In this document: piece after piece, positions 41,819 through 50,619 of the stretch | How positions within the stretch are numbered: position 1 is the stretch's first letter | How the letters are laid out: each line of letters starts with the position of its first letter | Assembly (NCBI GenBank): GCA_001797335.1 | Contig: MGPE01000008.1 | Location: forward strand, 62,001 to 126,000 | Source: Deltaproteobacteria bacterium GWA2_38_16 | GTDB lineage: Bacteria; Bdellovibrionota; JACOXK01; 2-02-FULL-40-11 | Length of the DNA: 64,000 nucleotides | Direction of reading: 5' to 3' | Notes under the pieces: generated by a model | Databases searched by the model: none | What the model was told of the DNA's origin: nothing | Seen by the model: only the letters and a program-made list of their open reading frames with translations | Program-made: the position numbers and the translations under genes

Positions 41819-43616
41819 GGGTTTCCTCAGGTTTAAGTTTTAAAGTTTCTTTTTTTTTAAGATATTCTTGGGCAGCTTCCATATAGATTTTTTTAAAGAA
41901 AAACATCCACAAAATTCCTAATACAATAAGAAGTGAGCCTGCATATTTTAACGAACGACCCGGGTCATACATAACAGAAAGCACACTCCCAATAGGGCGT
42001 CCCTCTTCATCATTTTGATAACTGGATTGATAAAATGTAAATTTTTTGTGTGTTAATGGTTCATTCATCGTAACTAAGTGATCTTGAACAATTCCTCCAG
42101 CGGCGGAATCTTTTAAAGTCACATGGCTTTTATACGTGGCTGGATTATTGGTTCCTGGATCTGTGCCCATTTCAAATTGTTTTAAGTGGAGCGAAAAATA
42201 TAAAGGTAGAATTTTTGGAAGATAAGAAATCGTATAATGTTCTCCCTCAAAAACCACATGCTTATTTTCATAAAATTCAAGCCACTCTTTGTGAGTAAGA
42301 GTACCATTTTTGAAAAAAGAGAGATGCAGTGCCGGCAAGGCTTTTGGATTATTGGGATCCTTTGGAATAAAAGGAGAAAAACTACTTTTTTTAGTGGCGT
42401 GAGGGAAAAATTGTTCAGCGGTGAACGTAAGGTCCATCCATCCCGTGTCATAGGATTTCCCAACCACTATTTCTCCAGACCGATTTTCCTTGGCAGAAGA
42501 AACCTTATAGTAGAGTTTTTGATTGGGAGTTACGGCTAAGTATAAAGTGTGTTGTTGCGAAGAATGAACATGAGAGTCATGGGCCATAAACTCGACCTTG
42601 GCATTATACACAGTTGTTTTTTGATGCATGGATGAAAAATTGGGAAAGTTAGTAAAGGAGATATATTTTTCTGAACCTTCAGGGCCTTCTAATACAAATT
42701 GAAGGGCAGGATTGGTGAGGGTTTCTGAGCGATTGACGAGTTTTCCATTTTGCACCTGGGCATCTGAAAAATATTGGAAATTTTTGAGTTTAAAAGCACT
42801 TCCATTTAGAGGGATTGTTTTTGATAGTTCTGAAGAAGAAATGGGGAGGGTCCAGTGTTGATTATGAATCGTAAGTTTTAATTCTCCTAAACTGTTTTTT
42901 TGAGAAGCTGTTTTTGTGTGCAAAAAAGAGTGAAGGGAAGAGGCATCTTTTAATTTTTTAAAAATAAGCGTAGCAGGACCTACTTGAAGTTCTTCATTTC
43001 CTGTTTCATTCATCAAGAGCCATTGATCAAAGGCTGCAAAGGGATTTTTAAGATGAAGTTTAATGCCTTCATAGTTCGATGTCTTATCTTCAACAATGCT
43101 TTCTTCTACTTTCGCATAGGGTAAAAAGGTGTCTACTCTAACCTCTGTTGTTGGATCTGGAGAAAACGTGGCTAAAGCACCTTTTTTAACATAAGGGCCT
43201 AGGTTTAAGATTTTGGTAAGAGAGATATTTTTTTGAGGGATTTCTAGAGTTAAGGTTTGTTCATCAGAAAGCATGTAATCTTTTTCTTCGTTGTTATAAA
43301 GGGGGAGATTACCTTCCACGCCAAACCAAAAAGAAATAAAAGAACCCACAATCATGACTAAAATACCTAAATGAGTAATGACAAATCCTACTTGATGTTT
43401 TTTCCAGGGGTATTTTTTAAGGGCTGCGAAAGTAACATTGATGGCAATGAGAATAAGTAAAAGGCCAAACCAAGCGGTTTTATAAATAGAGTATTGAACG
43501 GCTCGCGTGCCATAAGAAGACTCAAAAAAAGTAGCTACAATGAGAACAATGGCAAAAAGGCAAATCAGCACAATGCCCAGCTTTAAGGATCCTAAATATG
43601 AAGAAAGTTTTTTCAT
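41808..43616 (-). CDS. resB: Cytochrome c biogenesis protein ResB/Ccs1 (System II)
   Basis: ResB is the partner of CcsA that holds apocytochrome and channels heme. The 602-aa protein has transmembrane segments near residues 13-31, 44-64 and 76-102 (QVGFVITHLGILVMIVGSF). A large periplasmic domain (about residues 105-550) follows, and then a last transmembrane segment (YAGSLLIVLGILWMFFF). The His in VITHLG and the late conserved strand KFTFYQSSYQND are family features. It overlaps ccsA at its 3' end. It is preceded, 59 bases away, by the MtrB-like gene on the same strand, so maturation and client genes are probably expressed together. Confidence 0.9.
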   Translation of the reverse strand: MKKLSSYLGSLKLGIVLICLFAIVLIVATFFESSYGTRAVQYSIYKTAWFGLLLILIAINVTFAALKKYPWKKHQVGFVITHLGILVMIVGSFISFWFGVEGNLPLYNNEEKDYMLSDEQTLTLEIPQKNISLTKILNLGPYVKKGALATFSPDPTTEVRVDTFLPYAKVEESIVEDKTSNYEGIKLHLKNPFAAFDQWLLMNETGNEELQVGPATLIFKKLKDASSLHSFLHTKTASQKNSLGELKLTIHNQHWTLPISSSELSKTIPLNGSAFKLKNFQYFSDAQVQNGKLVNRSETLTNPALQFVLEGPEGSEKYISFTNFPNFSSMHQKTTVYNAKVEFMAHDSHVHSSQQHTLYLAVTPNQKLYYKVSSAKENRSGEIVVGKSYDTGWMDLTFTAEQFFPHATKKSSFSPFIPKDPNNPKALPALHLSFFKNGTLTHKEWLEFYENKHVVFEGEHYTISYLPKILPLYFSLHLKQFEMGTDPGTNNPATYKSHVTLKDSAAGGIVQDHLVTMNEPLTHKKFTFYQSSYQNDEEGRPIGSVLSVMYDPGRSLKYAGSLLIVLGILWMFFFKKIYMEAAQEYLKKKETLKLKPEETHAF

Positions 43617-43675
43617 GGGATTAAAACATGACCTTAATCAACTTCATCTCAAAAATCAAATCTTAAAAATTTGTA

Positions 43676-45700
43676 TCAGAAATTCTTAAGAGTCGCTTTG
43701 ACAGATGCCAGATGGTAGTCATAGTCATCTATATGGGCGCGGCTAGAGATGCGATAAAGGCCGGTTTCATAAGAAGGGGTAATTTCTAAGTTTTTGCGAA
43801 TTTTCCAACCAGCTTCCACATGAAGATTATCAAATTTATGATCTATGCCCACAGGAAGTCCTGTGCCCGAAAAGTCATCAAAATTATCATTGCTCCATGT
43901 TTTTTGATAATCGGCTTTTAAAGAAAGTTTATCTCCTACGTCATAGGTGAGTGAAGAGAGAAAAGTGTTAAATCCTCCTTTATTTTTAGGAAGGTTTACG
44001 GAACTGACATCTTGTGCAATGGTGTTTGTCTCTAGTTTTTGATATGCAAACGATTCTATCAGAGTTAAATAATCCCAGGGGATTAAGGTTAAAACTCCCA
44101 TATGTTTTTGGGTTCGACTATGCGATTTAACGGAGGCTGGTGCAGCTTCTTTTAGCATTCTAAACTGTGTGTCGCTCCATTGAAATCGATAATCCGTATA
44201 AAGCCAGGACAAAGGCCGAATAGAAATAGTGGTTTTAGTACCATAGGATCGGTTTCTCATATCATCCACAAATGCAGATTTATCACTGGTAGGGGTACCG
44301 GCAATTTCCCTCGTATCTTTATAGCTATCGATGTTGTTATCTGTAAACCCTTGAGCAGATAATTTCATCCAACGATAAGGGTAAGAATAAAATCCTCCTG
44401 TTACTAAAAATTTATACACTTTTAGTTTCGTGGTTCTATAAAAATCATCTGCAGCAGCAGTGTTTACTTGATCCTCTGTAAGCTTTAATATATTTTGTTC
44501 AAGCTCGGCCTTAAGATAAGGAGTAAAAGCGGTCCTGCCTTTATAGGTGAGGATTAATTGTTCTCCAAATCCAAATCCTTTATCTGAGGTGTCAATATTA
44601 TTGGTGTTATTAATAATGCCATCTGTGTCGGTATCCCTAGGATAGGTAGCATCCGAAGAACGAGATTTTAAATTCACCCTCCCTCGGGTGGTTAAGAAAA
44701 AGTTTTTCCCTAAGTCTGATAAAAGATTTATCCCCCAAATGTGTTGAGAGATTTTATTGTCTGCTTCAGCTCCATATCGATTGTGGCCGCTAACCTGAGC
44801 GCCGGTAGCTTCAGTAAAGACCCGTAGATCTTCGTTTTCTTCGGAGCTACCTTTTTCAAATCGATAGACCAAACTTCCAATAAAACGATCTTCTTTGAAA
44901 TGTTTTAATGTTTTTAGGGTTGCTGCATAATTGAAGCCATCTAATTTTGTGATCTGACGAACCATACTAGGTGTGGCAGAGTTTCTATTGTGCTCTTCAC
45001 GGACAGGAACTTCTCTTAAAATAGCTAAATCATTTTTAAATTCAATTTCATATCCTTTGATTTCTTTTGAAAGATTTAAACTAAATTCATGGAGATTTTC
45101 ACGGCGAAGATTGGTAAAACCAGGGACAAATTTGCGTGTATTGCCTGTGTAAGGCGCCGTTCTTGCAGCACCCCAATTAAGATTAGCAGACTTTCCTTGT
45201 TTATGATGCCATAGATATTCTAAATCCATATGAGCAAAATTAAAAATGGGGGCAGCGATAGTGGCAAAAAGTTTTCCATCAAAAAGAATGAGATCTCTAT
45301 CAATATTAAAAGAAGAGGGGGTAATAGCACCATGATGTCCCCCTGTATTATCATAATAACGATTAAATGCATTGATCCCCATTTTAAAATCAAAAAGGTC
45401 TCGATCATTTTTGTTAAAAATGTTTAAGATTCCTCGGTATTCATTATTTTCAATAAGGGCTTTTTCTACATCTAAGTCAAAATCTAGTGTAGATCCCAGG
45501 GGAGATTTTAAAAGAAGTTGGTCTAGCCCTCCAATAAAATTTCGTTTGGTATCGTTTAATTCTCGAAATTTTACTGTATCGTTATCCACAAAGTAGTATT
45601 TAAATACCGGCGAGATTAGGAATGTTTTTTCAGAGCCATATACGTGGATAATGGGAAGTAAAGAGATGAATAGAAATAAGGAGATAGTTTTTTTCATCAA
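43676..45700 (-). CDS. MtrB/PioB-like outer-membrane porin of a porin-cytochrome conduit
   Basis: The 674-aa product has a signal peptide (about residues 1-22), no transmembrane helix and a long series of beta-strands with alternating aromatic residues. Tyr/Trp/Phe-rich strands include LEYLWHHKQGKSANLNW, WLYTDYRFQWSD and LKADYQKTW, and it ends Leu-Lys-Asn-Phe. Length and context match the 26-strand barrels that sheathe MtrA-type cytochromes. It directly follows the multiheme lipoprotein gene with a four-base overlap, which is the defining pairing. N-terminal CxxC motifs of some MtrB proteins are absent. The family call rests on size, barrel features and neighbour. Confidence 0.78.
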   Translation of the reverse strand: MMKKTISLFLFISLLPIIHVYGSEKTFLISPVFKYYFVDNDTVKFRELNDTKRNFIGGLDQLLLKSPLGSTLDFDLDVEKALIENNEYRGILNIFNKNDRDLFDFKMGINAFNRYYDNTGGHHGAITPSSFNIDRDLILFDGKLFATIAAPIFNFAHMDLEYLWHHKQGKSANLNWGAARTAPYTGNTRKFVPGFTNLRRENLHEFSLNLSKEIKGYEIEFKNDLAILREVPVREEHNRNSATPSMVRQITKLDGFNYAATLKTLKHFKEDRFIGSLVYRFEKGSSEENEDLRVFTEATGAQVSGHNRYGAEADNKISQHIWGINLLSDLGKNFFLTTRGRVNLKSRSSDATYPRDTDTDGIINNTNNIDTSDKGFGFGEQLILTYKGRTAFTPYLKAELEQNILKLTEDQVNTAAADDFYRTTKLKVYKFLVTGGFYSYPYRWMKLSAQGFTDNNIDSYKDTREIAGTPTSDKSAFVDDMRNRSYGTKTTISIRPLSWLYTDYRFQWSDTQFRMLKEAAPASVKSHSRTQKHMGVLTLIPWDYLTLIESFAYQKLETNTIAQDVSSVNLPKNKGGFNTFLSSLTYDVGDKLSLKADYQKTWSNDNFDDFSGTGLPVGIDHKFDNLHVEAGWKIRKNLEITPSYETGLYRISSRAHIDDYDYHLASVKATLKNF

Positions 45701-46452
45701 TACCTCAAATGAGGATCAAAATTTGATCCATGGGGTTTGGTATGACATCCGGCACTCCAACAGGTCCCTTGAACAGAATAGCCTGAGTGTGCAGATCTTT
45801 TTCCAATGGTTGGATAATCTACTTGAGCATGGCACTTTATACACAAATTTTTATCGTTTTGAAGAAGCATTTTAGGATGAATTGATCCGTGAGGATTATG
45901 ACACACCGTGCATGAAGATGCCAGGGCCTCGTGTTCGTAGGATAAAGGGCCTTGTTTGCCTGCATGGCATTTAAAGCAGGTATCATTGGTTCCGCGTATG
46001 GAGACGGCGGACCAAGGTTGAACATCTGATCCATGCGGATCATGACAATCTGTACATTTTACTTTTCCTTCTAAAACCGGGTGGTGAGAGAGAAGTTTAA
46101 ACTCTGCTTTCTTTTCCAAATGGCATTGAAAACACGATTCGTTGTCTTTTTTAAGATTTAAAATTTTGGTTTTATCTCCACCGCCTTCCACGTGCAGACT
46201 TCCTGGGCCATGGCACATTTCGCAGGATGTCCCATGGACGCCTTCAACTCCGGACACTTCAATTCTAAAGTGATCGGCGAGTTTAAAATCTCTGACTTTT
46301 TTTTCGTGGCAGGTGGCGCACGTCTCTTTTCCCACATATTCAGCTCCTCGGCTTGCATTTCTAAAGTAGGGAGGATTGACCACAATTTCTTTCTTAGGCG
46401 TGCAAGAGAAGAGAAGAATAACTACTATTAAAAAGCTTATTTTTTGAATCAT
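45697..46452 (-). CDS. Multiheme c-type cytochrome, MtrA/DmsE/OmaB-like lipoprotein
   Basis: The 251-aa protein has a lipobox (LLFSC, Cys17) and seven CxxCH motifs: CATCH, CEMCH, CFQCH, CTDCH, CFKCH, CTVCH and CIKCH. An eighth site near the C-terminus is the rarer CX4CH form, CWSAGCH. HxxxxxxPHGS segments after several hemes (DCHDPHGSD, VCHNPHGSI) supply distal ligands and are typical of the DmsE/MtrA family. MtrA and DmsE have ten hemes and Geobacter OmaB has eight, so by heme number it is closer to OmaB. It should sit within the MtrB-like barrel encoded next to it and conduct electrons across the outer membrane. Confidence 0.88.
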   Translation of the reverse strand: MIQKISFLIVVILLFSCTPKKEIVVNPPYFRNASRGAEYVGKETCATCHEKKVRDFKLADHFRIEVSGVEGVHGTSCEMCHGPGSLHVEGGGDKTKILNLKKDNESCFQCHLEKKAEFKLLSHHPVLEGKVKCTDCHDPHGSDVQPWSAVSIRGTNDTCFKCHAGKQGPLSYEHEALASSCTVCHNPHGSIHPKMLLQNDKNLCIKCHAQVDYPTIGKRSAHSGYSVQGTCWSAGCHTKPHGSNFDPHLRY

Positions 46453-46614
46453 CGGGTTTATTCCTAAGAAAAATATTAAGTGATGTCAATGGAATTAGCA
46501 TTATTAAGTATCAAAAAGTTGATCTATGTCAAAATAGTTTCAGAAAAATGGGCGAATTCATTTGCAATTGTATTTTCACTTCAGGTAAAAATTAAGAACA
46601 GGGAGGAAAATTGT

Positions 46615-46935
46615 ATGAAAATAGTTACTCTACTCTTCGTGAGTGTATTTTTTGTTTTTTCTGGAGTGGTCTATGGGGCGGGAGCGGATTTGTATAAAGG
46701 TAAATGTGCCTCTTGTCATGGAAAAGCAGGGGAAGGATCTGCTGCTTTAGCTAAAATGCTCAAAGTCGATAATGCAAAACTGGCTTTAAATTCAGCCACT
46801 ACGCAAAAGCTTTCCAATGCAGAGCTTTTAAAGGTGACTTCTGATGGTCGAGGAAAAATGCCTGCATATAAAGGAAAACTGAAAGATGATGAATTAAAGC
46901 AATTGGTTGACTTTATCCGTACACTGAAAAAATAG
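46615..46935 (+). CDS. Small periplasmic monoheme cytochrome c
   Basis: The 106-aa precursor has a signal peptide (MKIVTLLFVSVFFVFSGVVY, then GAGAD) and a class I cytochrome fold. The heme motif is KCASCHGKAGEGS, the distal Met is in GRGKMPAYKGKL, and the final helix is ELKQLVDFIRTLKK. A strong AGGGAGG ribosome site is just upstream of this ATG; the longer frame to 46480 reads non-coding-like sequence. It is a soluble shuttle candidate between inner-membrane quinol oxidisers and the porin-cytochrome complex. The 3' end overlaps the CbcL-like gene by 42 bases, convergently. It is a paralogue of the 49004-49360 product. Confidence 0.92.
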   Translation: MKIVTLLFVSVFFVFSGVVYGAGADLYKGKCASCHGKAGEGSAALAKMLKVDNAKLALNSATTQKLSNAELLKVTSDGRGKMPAYKGKLKDDELKQLVDFIRTLKK

Positions 46936-48951
46936 CGTTATATAAATAAATAACGCGGTTATTAGTCCCAAGACGAGGGCTGTAAATCCAATCCAGCGAG
47001 CCAATCTTTCTTCAAAGGCAGTGGGTGGTTTTGTGAGAAGTTGTTCTAGCTTCCCACTGTTTTTGAGGTTTTCATATTCTTCCGGTCGTTCTTCTATAAA
47101 TCGATCTAGGGGCATTTTCCCTGTGAAAATGACGGTATCAATGGGAAAGCTCTCGGGTTTAAGATGGGTGTGAAAAAAGTGAATCGTAAAAATGAAGCTT
47201 ACTGCTAAGAGGGCCTCTTCGCTGTGAACGACCATGGCAATATTAATGAGATATCCTGGTAGAAAGTGTGTAAAAAATTCTGGAAACCACAAAATAAGTC
47301 CTGAGAGTCCAATAACAGGGACTCCCCAAAACACAGCAAAATAATCAAATTTTTCCCAATACGACCATCGGCCAATGTGGGGTCTTTCTCCTAGGTATAA
47401 AAACCAGCGGATATTATGATAAAAGTCGATAAGATCTTTTTTTCGAGGAATTAAAGAATCAGGGCTTAAAAGATCAAATTTTTTATAAAAAATGTACCCA
47501 ATATGAAACATGAAATAGCCAAATGTAATGATGGCGCAAAATCTATGGATGAAACGAGTTACTTCGATGCCTCCTAAAAGGATGTTCATTACATGAGCCC
47601 AATGGGCTTCATGATATTTAAGAGGAATTCCTGTTAAGGCTAGTCCTAGAAAACTAATGATCACAAAAAGATGCGTGAGTCGGTGAGTGGAGGAAAATCG
47701 CTTGATGTATGTGTCTTTATTCCAGTACCGTGTAAATTCCTTTCGGATGGCGCCTACAATAGAGCGTTGCAGCCACAACAGTGTGTGAAGGCCAAAAAAT
47801 CCAAATACGCCGATTAGAAGAAGGAGCATGAAACGGTGAAAATAATATACGATCGGGGATTGTGATTTATCGTTGGCATTGAGATGGGGATCGTAAGAAA
47901 TAAATTTTTCATTTATACTAGAGTGGCATTTTCCGCAGGTTTTAGTGAGATTGCTCTTGTGTATAGTAGAAAGGGGATCATTTTTAGAAAGATTTAAATG
48001 AGGGGTGTGACAATCTGCACACCCTGCGGCAACGACATATCCAAAAGAAGTGGCTTTTCCATGGAAAGTATCTCCATAGGTAGGTGCTTTATCAACGTGG
48101 CAGGTCCCACATTTATGAGGAATATCTAGTTTAAAACTATCTGAACGAGGATCGGAAATTTGATGGGAAGTGTGGCAAGTGGTACAGACAGGGCCCTTTA
48201 AATTTTCTTCTTTCCACATTTTTCCATGAGCGCTTTTTTCAAAATCGGACAAAATCCCCACATGGCATTTCCCGCAAGTTAAAGGGACTTGGGTATGAAA
48301 AATGGAAGATTGTACGTTGGTTTTTGCTTTCACCTCATGAGCGGTATGGCAATCCGTACAAACGGCCGATACGATGAGTCCACTTTCAGTAATGCCTTTC
48401 CCATGGACACTTTGACGATAATTTTGAATAAATTCAGGAGTGGGAATAGGGTGCTTATGAGTGATTTTTTCATTGGTGTGACACTGAGAACACAGCTCGG
48501 GAACATTCATGTGATAAATGGGAGAAGTGGGGTCAGATTTGGGTAAAATTCCATGGGTGCCATGGCAATGAGTGCAGCGAGGGACATCAGAGATCTGACT
48601 GTGCTTTCCTTCCTGATGAGCACTTTGAGCCAGATGATCGGCAATTTCCGTATGGCATGAGCCACAATTGACCTTAGAAGTGCTTCCAGAATAGTGATCA
48701 CTTTCAATGGTTTGATGGCAATCCGTACATTTTAAAGGTGCATGGACAGATTTTTTGAGGAGGCTAAGATCCACCACCGGTTCTATAGATTTGTGACAGC
48801 CTAAGCAGGTATCAGCATATAGAGGGGGCTCAGTGGTTATGAATAAACTTAAAAGAACAAACAAAAATACTTTCAAAATACGTTTTTGATATTGGCTAAT
48901 CCTCTCTTGAGTCAAGCGAATTCCACTAAAATGTTGATTTTGATCATTCAT
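46894..48951 (-). CDS. Eleven-heme cytochrome c fused to a cytochrome b domain (CbcL-like)
   Basis: The 685-aa protein has an N-terminal membrane anchor (about residues 25-42) and 11 CxxCH motifs in the first ~360 residues (CLGCH, CTDCH, CGSCH, CTHCH, CSQCH, CTDCH, CGKCH, CTTCH, CGTCH, CADCH, CGKCH). A cytochrome b561/HydC-like membrane domain follows with His in THRLTHLFVIISFLG, RFIHRFCAIITFGY, HSEEALLAV and IHFFHTHLKPE. Geobacter CbcL has the same fused design and oxidises menaquinol for low-potential extracellular electron transfer. The match is by architecture; heme count differs from CbcL. Located between two monoheme cytochrome genes. Confidence 0.85.
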   Translation of the reverse strand: MNDQNQHFSGIRLTQERISQYQKRILKVFLFVLLSLFITTEPPLYADTCLGCHKSIEPVVDLSLLKKSVHAPLKCTDCHQTIESDHYSGSTSKVNCGSCHTEIADHLAQSAHQEGKHSQISDVPRCTHCHGTHGILPKSDPTSPIYHMNVPELCSQCHTNEKITHKHPIPTPEFIQNYRQSVHGKGITESGLIVSAVCTDCHTAHEVKAKTNVQSSIFHTQVPLTCGKCHVGILSDFEKSAHGKMWKEENLKGPVCTTCHTSHQISDPRSDSFKLDIPHKCGTCHVDKAPTYGDTFHGKATSFGYVVAAGCADCHTPHLNLSKNDPLSTIHKSNLTKTCGKCHSSINEKFISYDPHLNANDKSQSPIVYYFHRFMLLLLIGVFGFFGLHTLLWLQRSIVGAIRKEFTRYWNKDTYIKRFSSTHRLTHLFVIISFLGLALTGIPLKYHEAHWAHVMNILLGGIEVTRFIHRFCAIITFGYFMFHIGYIFYKKFDLLSPDSLIPRKKDLIDFYHNIRWFLYLGERPHIGRWSYWEKFDYFAVFWGVPVIGLSGLILWFPEFFTHFLPGYLINIAMVVHSEEALLAVSFIFTIHFFHTHLKPESFPIDTVIFTGKMPLDRFIEERPEEYENLKNSGKLEQLLTKPPTAFEERLARWIGFTALVLGLITALFIYITLFFQCTDKVNQLL

Positions 48952-49003
48952 TCGGATTAGGATTTATTCTATGTATTATAGAAAAAAGAGAGGGAGTAAA
49001 TCT

Positions 49004-49360
49004 ATGAAAAGTTTCTGTTTAATTATCTTTACCTTGAGTTTTATCCTTATACATATGGGAAGTGGTAGAGCTCAGAATACGGTGGACACGGTGGATATGG
49101 AAAAAGTGATTAAGTTTTATAATACAAAATGTGCGATGTGCCATGGAAAAAAAGGAGAGGGAGCTCCCCGAATGGCCAAAATGATTAAGGTCCCAGAAAA
49201 ACTTTTGGTGTTAAAAAAGGAAGAACTTAAAAAGATGTCAAATACGGTTCTTTTGGAACTGCTGATGGATGGTAAAAATAAAATGCCCGGATATCGAAAA
49301 TATTTGAGTGCCCATGAAGCTGAGAAGCTTATTGAATATATGCGGTCTTTTAATAAATAA
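49004..49360 (+). CDS. Small periplasmic monoheme cytochrome c
   Basis: The 118-aa precursor starts MKSFCLIIFTLSFILIHMGS with cleavage near GRAQ. The heme motif KCAMCHGKKGEGAPR and distal Met region GKNKMPGYRKYL align closely with the 46615-46935 product, so the two are paralogues flanking the CbcL-like gene. The ATG at 49004 has GAGGGAG before it; an ATG at 48971 lacks one. The TAATG junction couples it to the tetraheme gene that follows. It probably carries electrons between the membrane-bound tetraheme proteins and other cytochromes. Confidence 0.9.
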   Translation: MKSFCLIIFTLSFILIHMGSGRAQNTVDTVDMEKVIKFYNTKCAMCHGKKGEGAPRMAKMIKVPEKLLVLKKEELKKMSNTVLLELLMDGKNKMPGYRKYLSAHEAEKLIEYMRSFNK

Positions 49361-49854
49361 TGAAAAAATGGCTTAAATGGATTTTATTTGTAGGGATTTT
49401 TGTTATTCCTCTGGCGTTACTTTTTGTAACAACATCTATTTCTTTTAAAGTATCTAAATCTATTCAGTTTTGTAGCTCTTGTCACAAAATGTCTCTCTAT
49501 GCCAAAGATCTCCTAAATCCTGCCAGTGATTCTTTGGCATCTAGACATTACCGGGATCGAGGAAAACAACCCGATCAGTGTGCGGCTTGTCATGTGAATT
49601 ACAATATGCTGGGCCCTATTGATGCCAAAGCCAGAGGGCTTTTGCATTTAGCGTTTTATTATTTTGATTATGATGTGGCCAGAGAATTAAAACTCTATCT
49701 TCCTTATCCCAATAAAAATTGTTTATTTTGTCATTCTCAAATGGGAACCTTTAAAGAAAAAAAACATCACGAAGAATTTATGTGTGAATTAAAATCAGGA
49801 AAATTAAGCTGCCTATCTTGTCATGGCCCTATTCACAAGATAGAAAGGGACTAA
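49360..49854 (+). CDS. NapC/NirT-type membrane-anchored tetraheme cytochrome c
   Basis: The 164-aa protein has one N-terminal transmembrane anchor (KWILFVGIFVIPLALLFV) and four heme motifs: CSSCH, CAACH, CLFCH and CLSCH. The order and spacing, with ASRHYRDRGKQPDQCAACHVNY between the first two, match the NapC/NirT/NrfH quinol dehydrogenase family. Such proteins take electrons from menaquinol and pass them to periplasmic partners. It is coupled by TAATG to the monoheme gene upstream and followed after two bases by a closely similar gene, a tandem duplication. No reductase catalytic subunit is adjacent. Confidence 0.88.
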   Translation: MKKWLKWILFVGIFVIPLALLFVTTSISFKVSKSIQFCSSCHKMSLYAKDLLNPASDSLASRHYRDRGKQPDQCAACHVNYNMLGPIDAKARGLLHLAFYYFDYDVARELKLYLPYPNKNCLFCHSQMGTFKEKKHHEEFMCELKSGKLSCLSCHGPIHKIERD

Positions 49855-49856
49855 AA

Positions 49857-50378
49857 ATGACACTGAAGACAAAATTAAATTTATTGTTTTGTTTAATCAT
49901 TTTTCCTTTCGCATTTATTTTTGCGATTTCAACCTCCTTTATTTCTCTTAAAAAAGGGTCTACCAATACTTTTTGTGGTTCGTGTCATTTGATGAAATCT
50001 CACTATGAAGGACTCGTTGAGCCTAAAAGCCAATACTTGTCTGCCAAGCATTATCGTCTTCGAGAAAAACAAGAGGATCAATGTGCCACTTGTCATGTGA
50101 ATTATCGATGGTTGGGGCCACTTGAGGCCAGGTGGAGAGGAGCCAAACATCTGCTGACTTATTATTTAGATCCTAAATTACGAGAAGAAAAACTAAAACT
50201 TAAGGAACCCTATCCCAATAATAATTGTTTACATTGTCATATTGATCGGAAAAATTTTGAAAACAGTAAAGCCCATGAACCTGTTTTGTGTGAAATAAAA
50301 ATAAATGAAATTAGTTGTATCAGTTGTCACGGGCCGATGCACCCTAAAGGGGATGGAGGTAAATCAAAAAATGAATAA
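49857..50378 (+). CDS. NapC/NirT-type tetraheme cytochrome c, tandem paralogue
   Basis: The 173-aa protein has an N-terminal anchor (LNLLFCLIIFPFAFIFAIS) and four heme motifs: CGSCH, CATCH, CLHCH and CISCH. It shares segments such as SAKHYRLREKQEDQCATCHVNY, EPYPNNNCLHCH and SCISCHGPMH with its upstream neighbour. The ATG at 49857 is preceded by AAAGGGA, and the extension to 49818 would overlap the previous gene. The duplicate may serve a different partner or form a hetero-oligomer. It overlaps the next small gene by eight bases. Confidence 0.88.
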   Translation: MTLKTKLNLLFCLIIFPFAFIFAISTSFISLKKGSTNTFCGSCHLMKSHYEGLVEPKSQYLSAKHYRLREKQEDQCATCHVNYRWLGPLEARWRGAKHLLTYYLDPKLREEKLKLKEPYPNNNCLHCHIDRKNFENSKAHEPVLCEIKINEISCISCHGPMHPKGDGGKSKNE

Positions 50379-50613
50379 AAGAATTTGGATAGCCTTGGTT
50401 TTGACGGCACTCGGTGTTTTAACTGCGCTCTTTTGTTTATACCGGACCACTCCCTATACCATTACCCAATTCTTTTTTGTGGGTTGGCCTTGTATTATAT
50501 TGGGAGTGATTGTGTATGTGGTAGATGTGGTTATGCAAATTCGAAAATTGCAGCAAGAAGCCAAACATCAAGTGGTTTGTGCCAACTGTGGGCACAAATC
50601 CCACCATCGTTAG
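50371..50613 (+). CDS. Small two-helix membrane protein with zinc-ribbon-like tail
   Basis: The 80-aa product has two transmembrane segments (about residues 5-22 and 33-55), a short coiled stretch (MQIRKLQQEAKHQ) and the C-terminal CANCGHKSHHR, one CxxC pair with following His residues. I recognise no family. GGAGGT at 50355-50360 is about ten bases before the ATG at 50371, so this start is preferred to the frame from 50305 that lies inside the previous gene. It is the last gene of the cytochrome group, overlapping it by eight bases. It could be an accessory subunit of the tetraheme proteins. Confidence 0.6.
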   Translation: MNKRIWIALVLTALGVLTALFCLYRTTPYTITQFFFVGWPCIILGVIVYVVDVVMQIRKLQQEAKHQVVCANCGHKSHHR

Positions 50614-50619
50614 CCCATT

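Noticed and set aside
46480-46614. Upstream extension of the small cytochrome gene.
   Set aside because: The signal peptide and a strong ribosome site begin at 46615; the extension would place about 45 residues before the signal.
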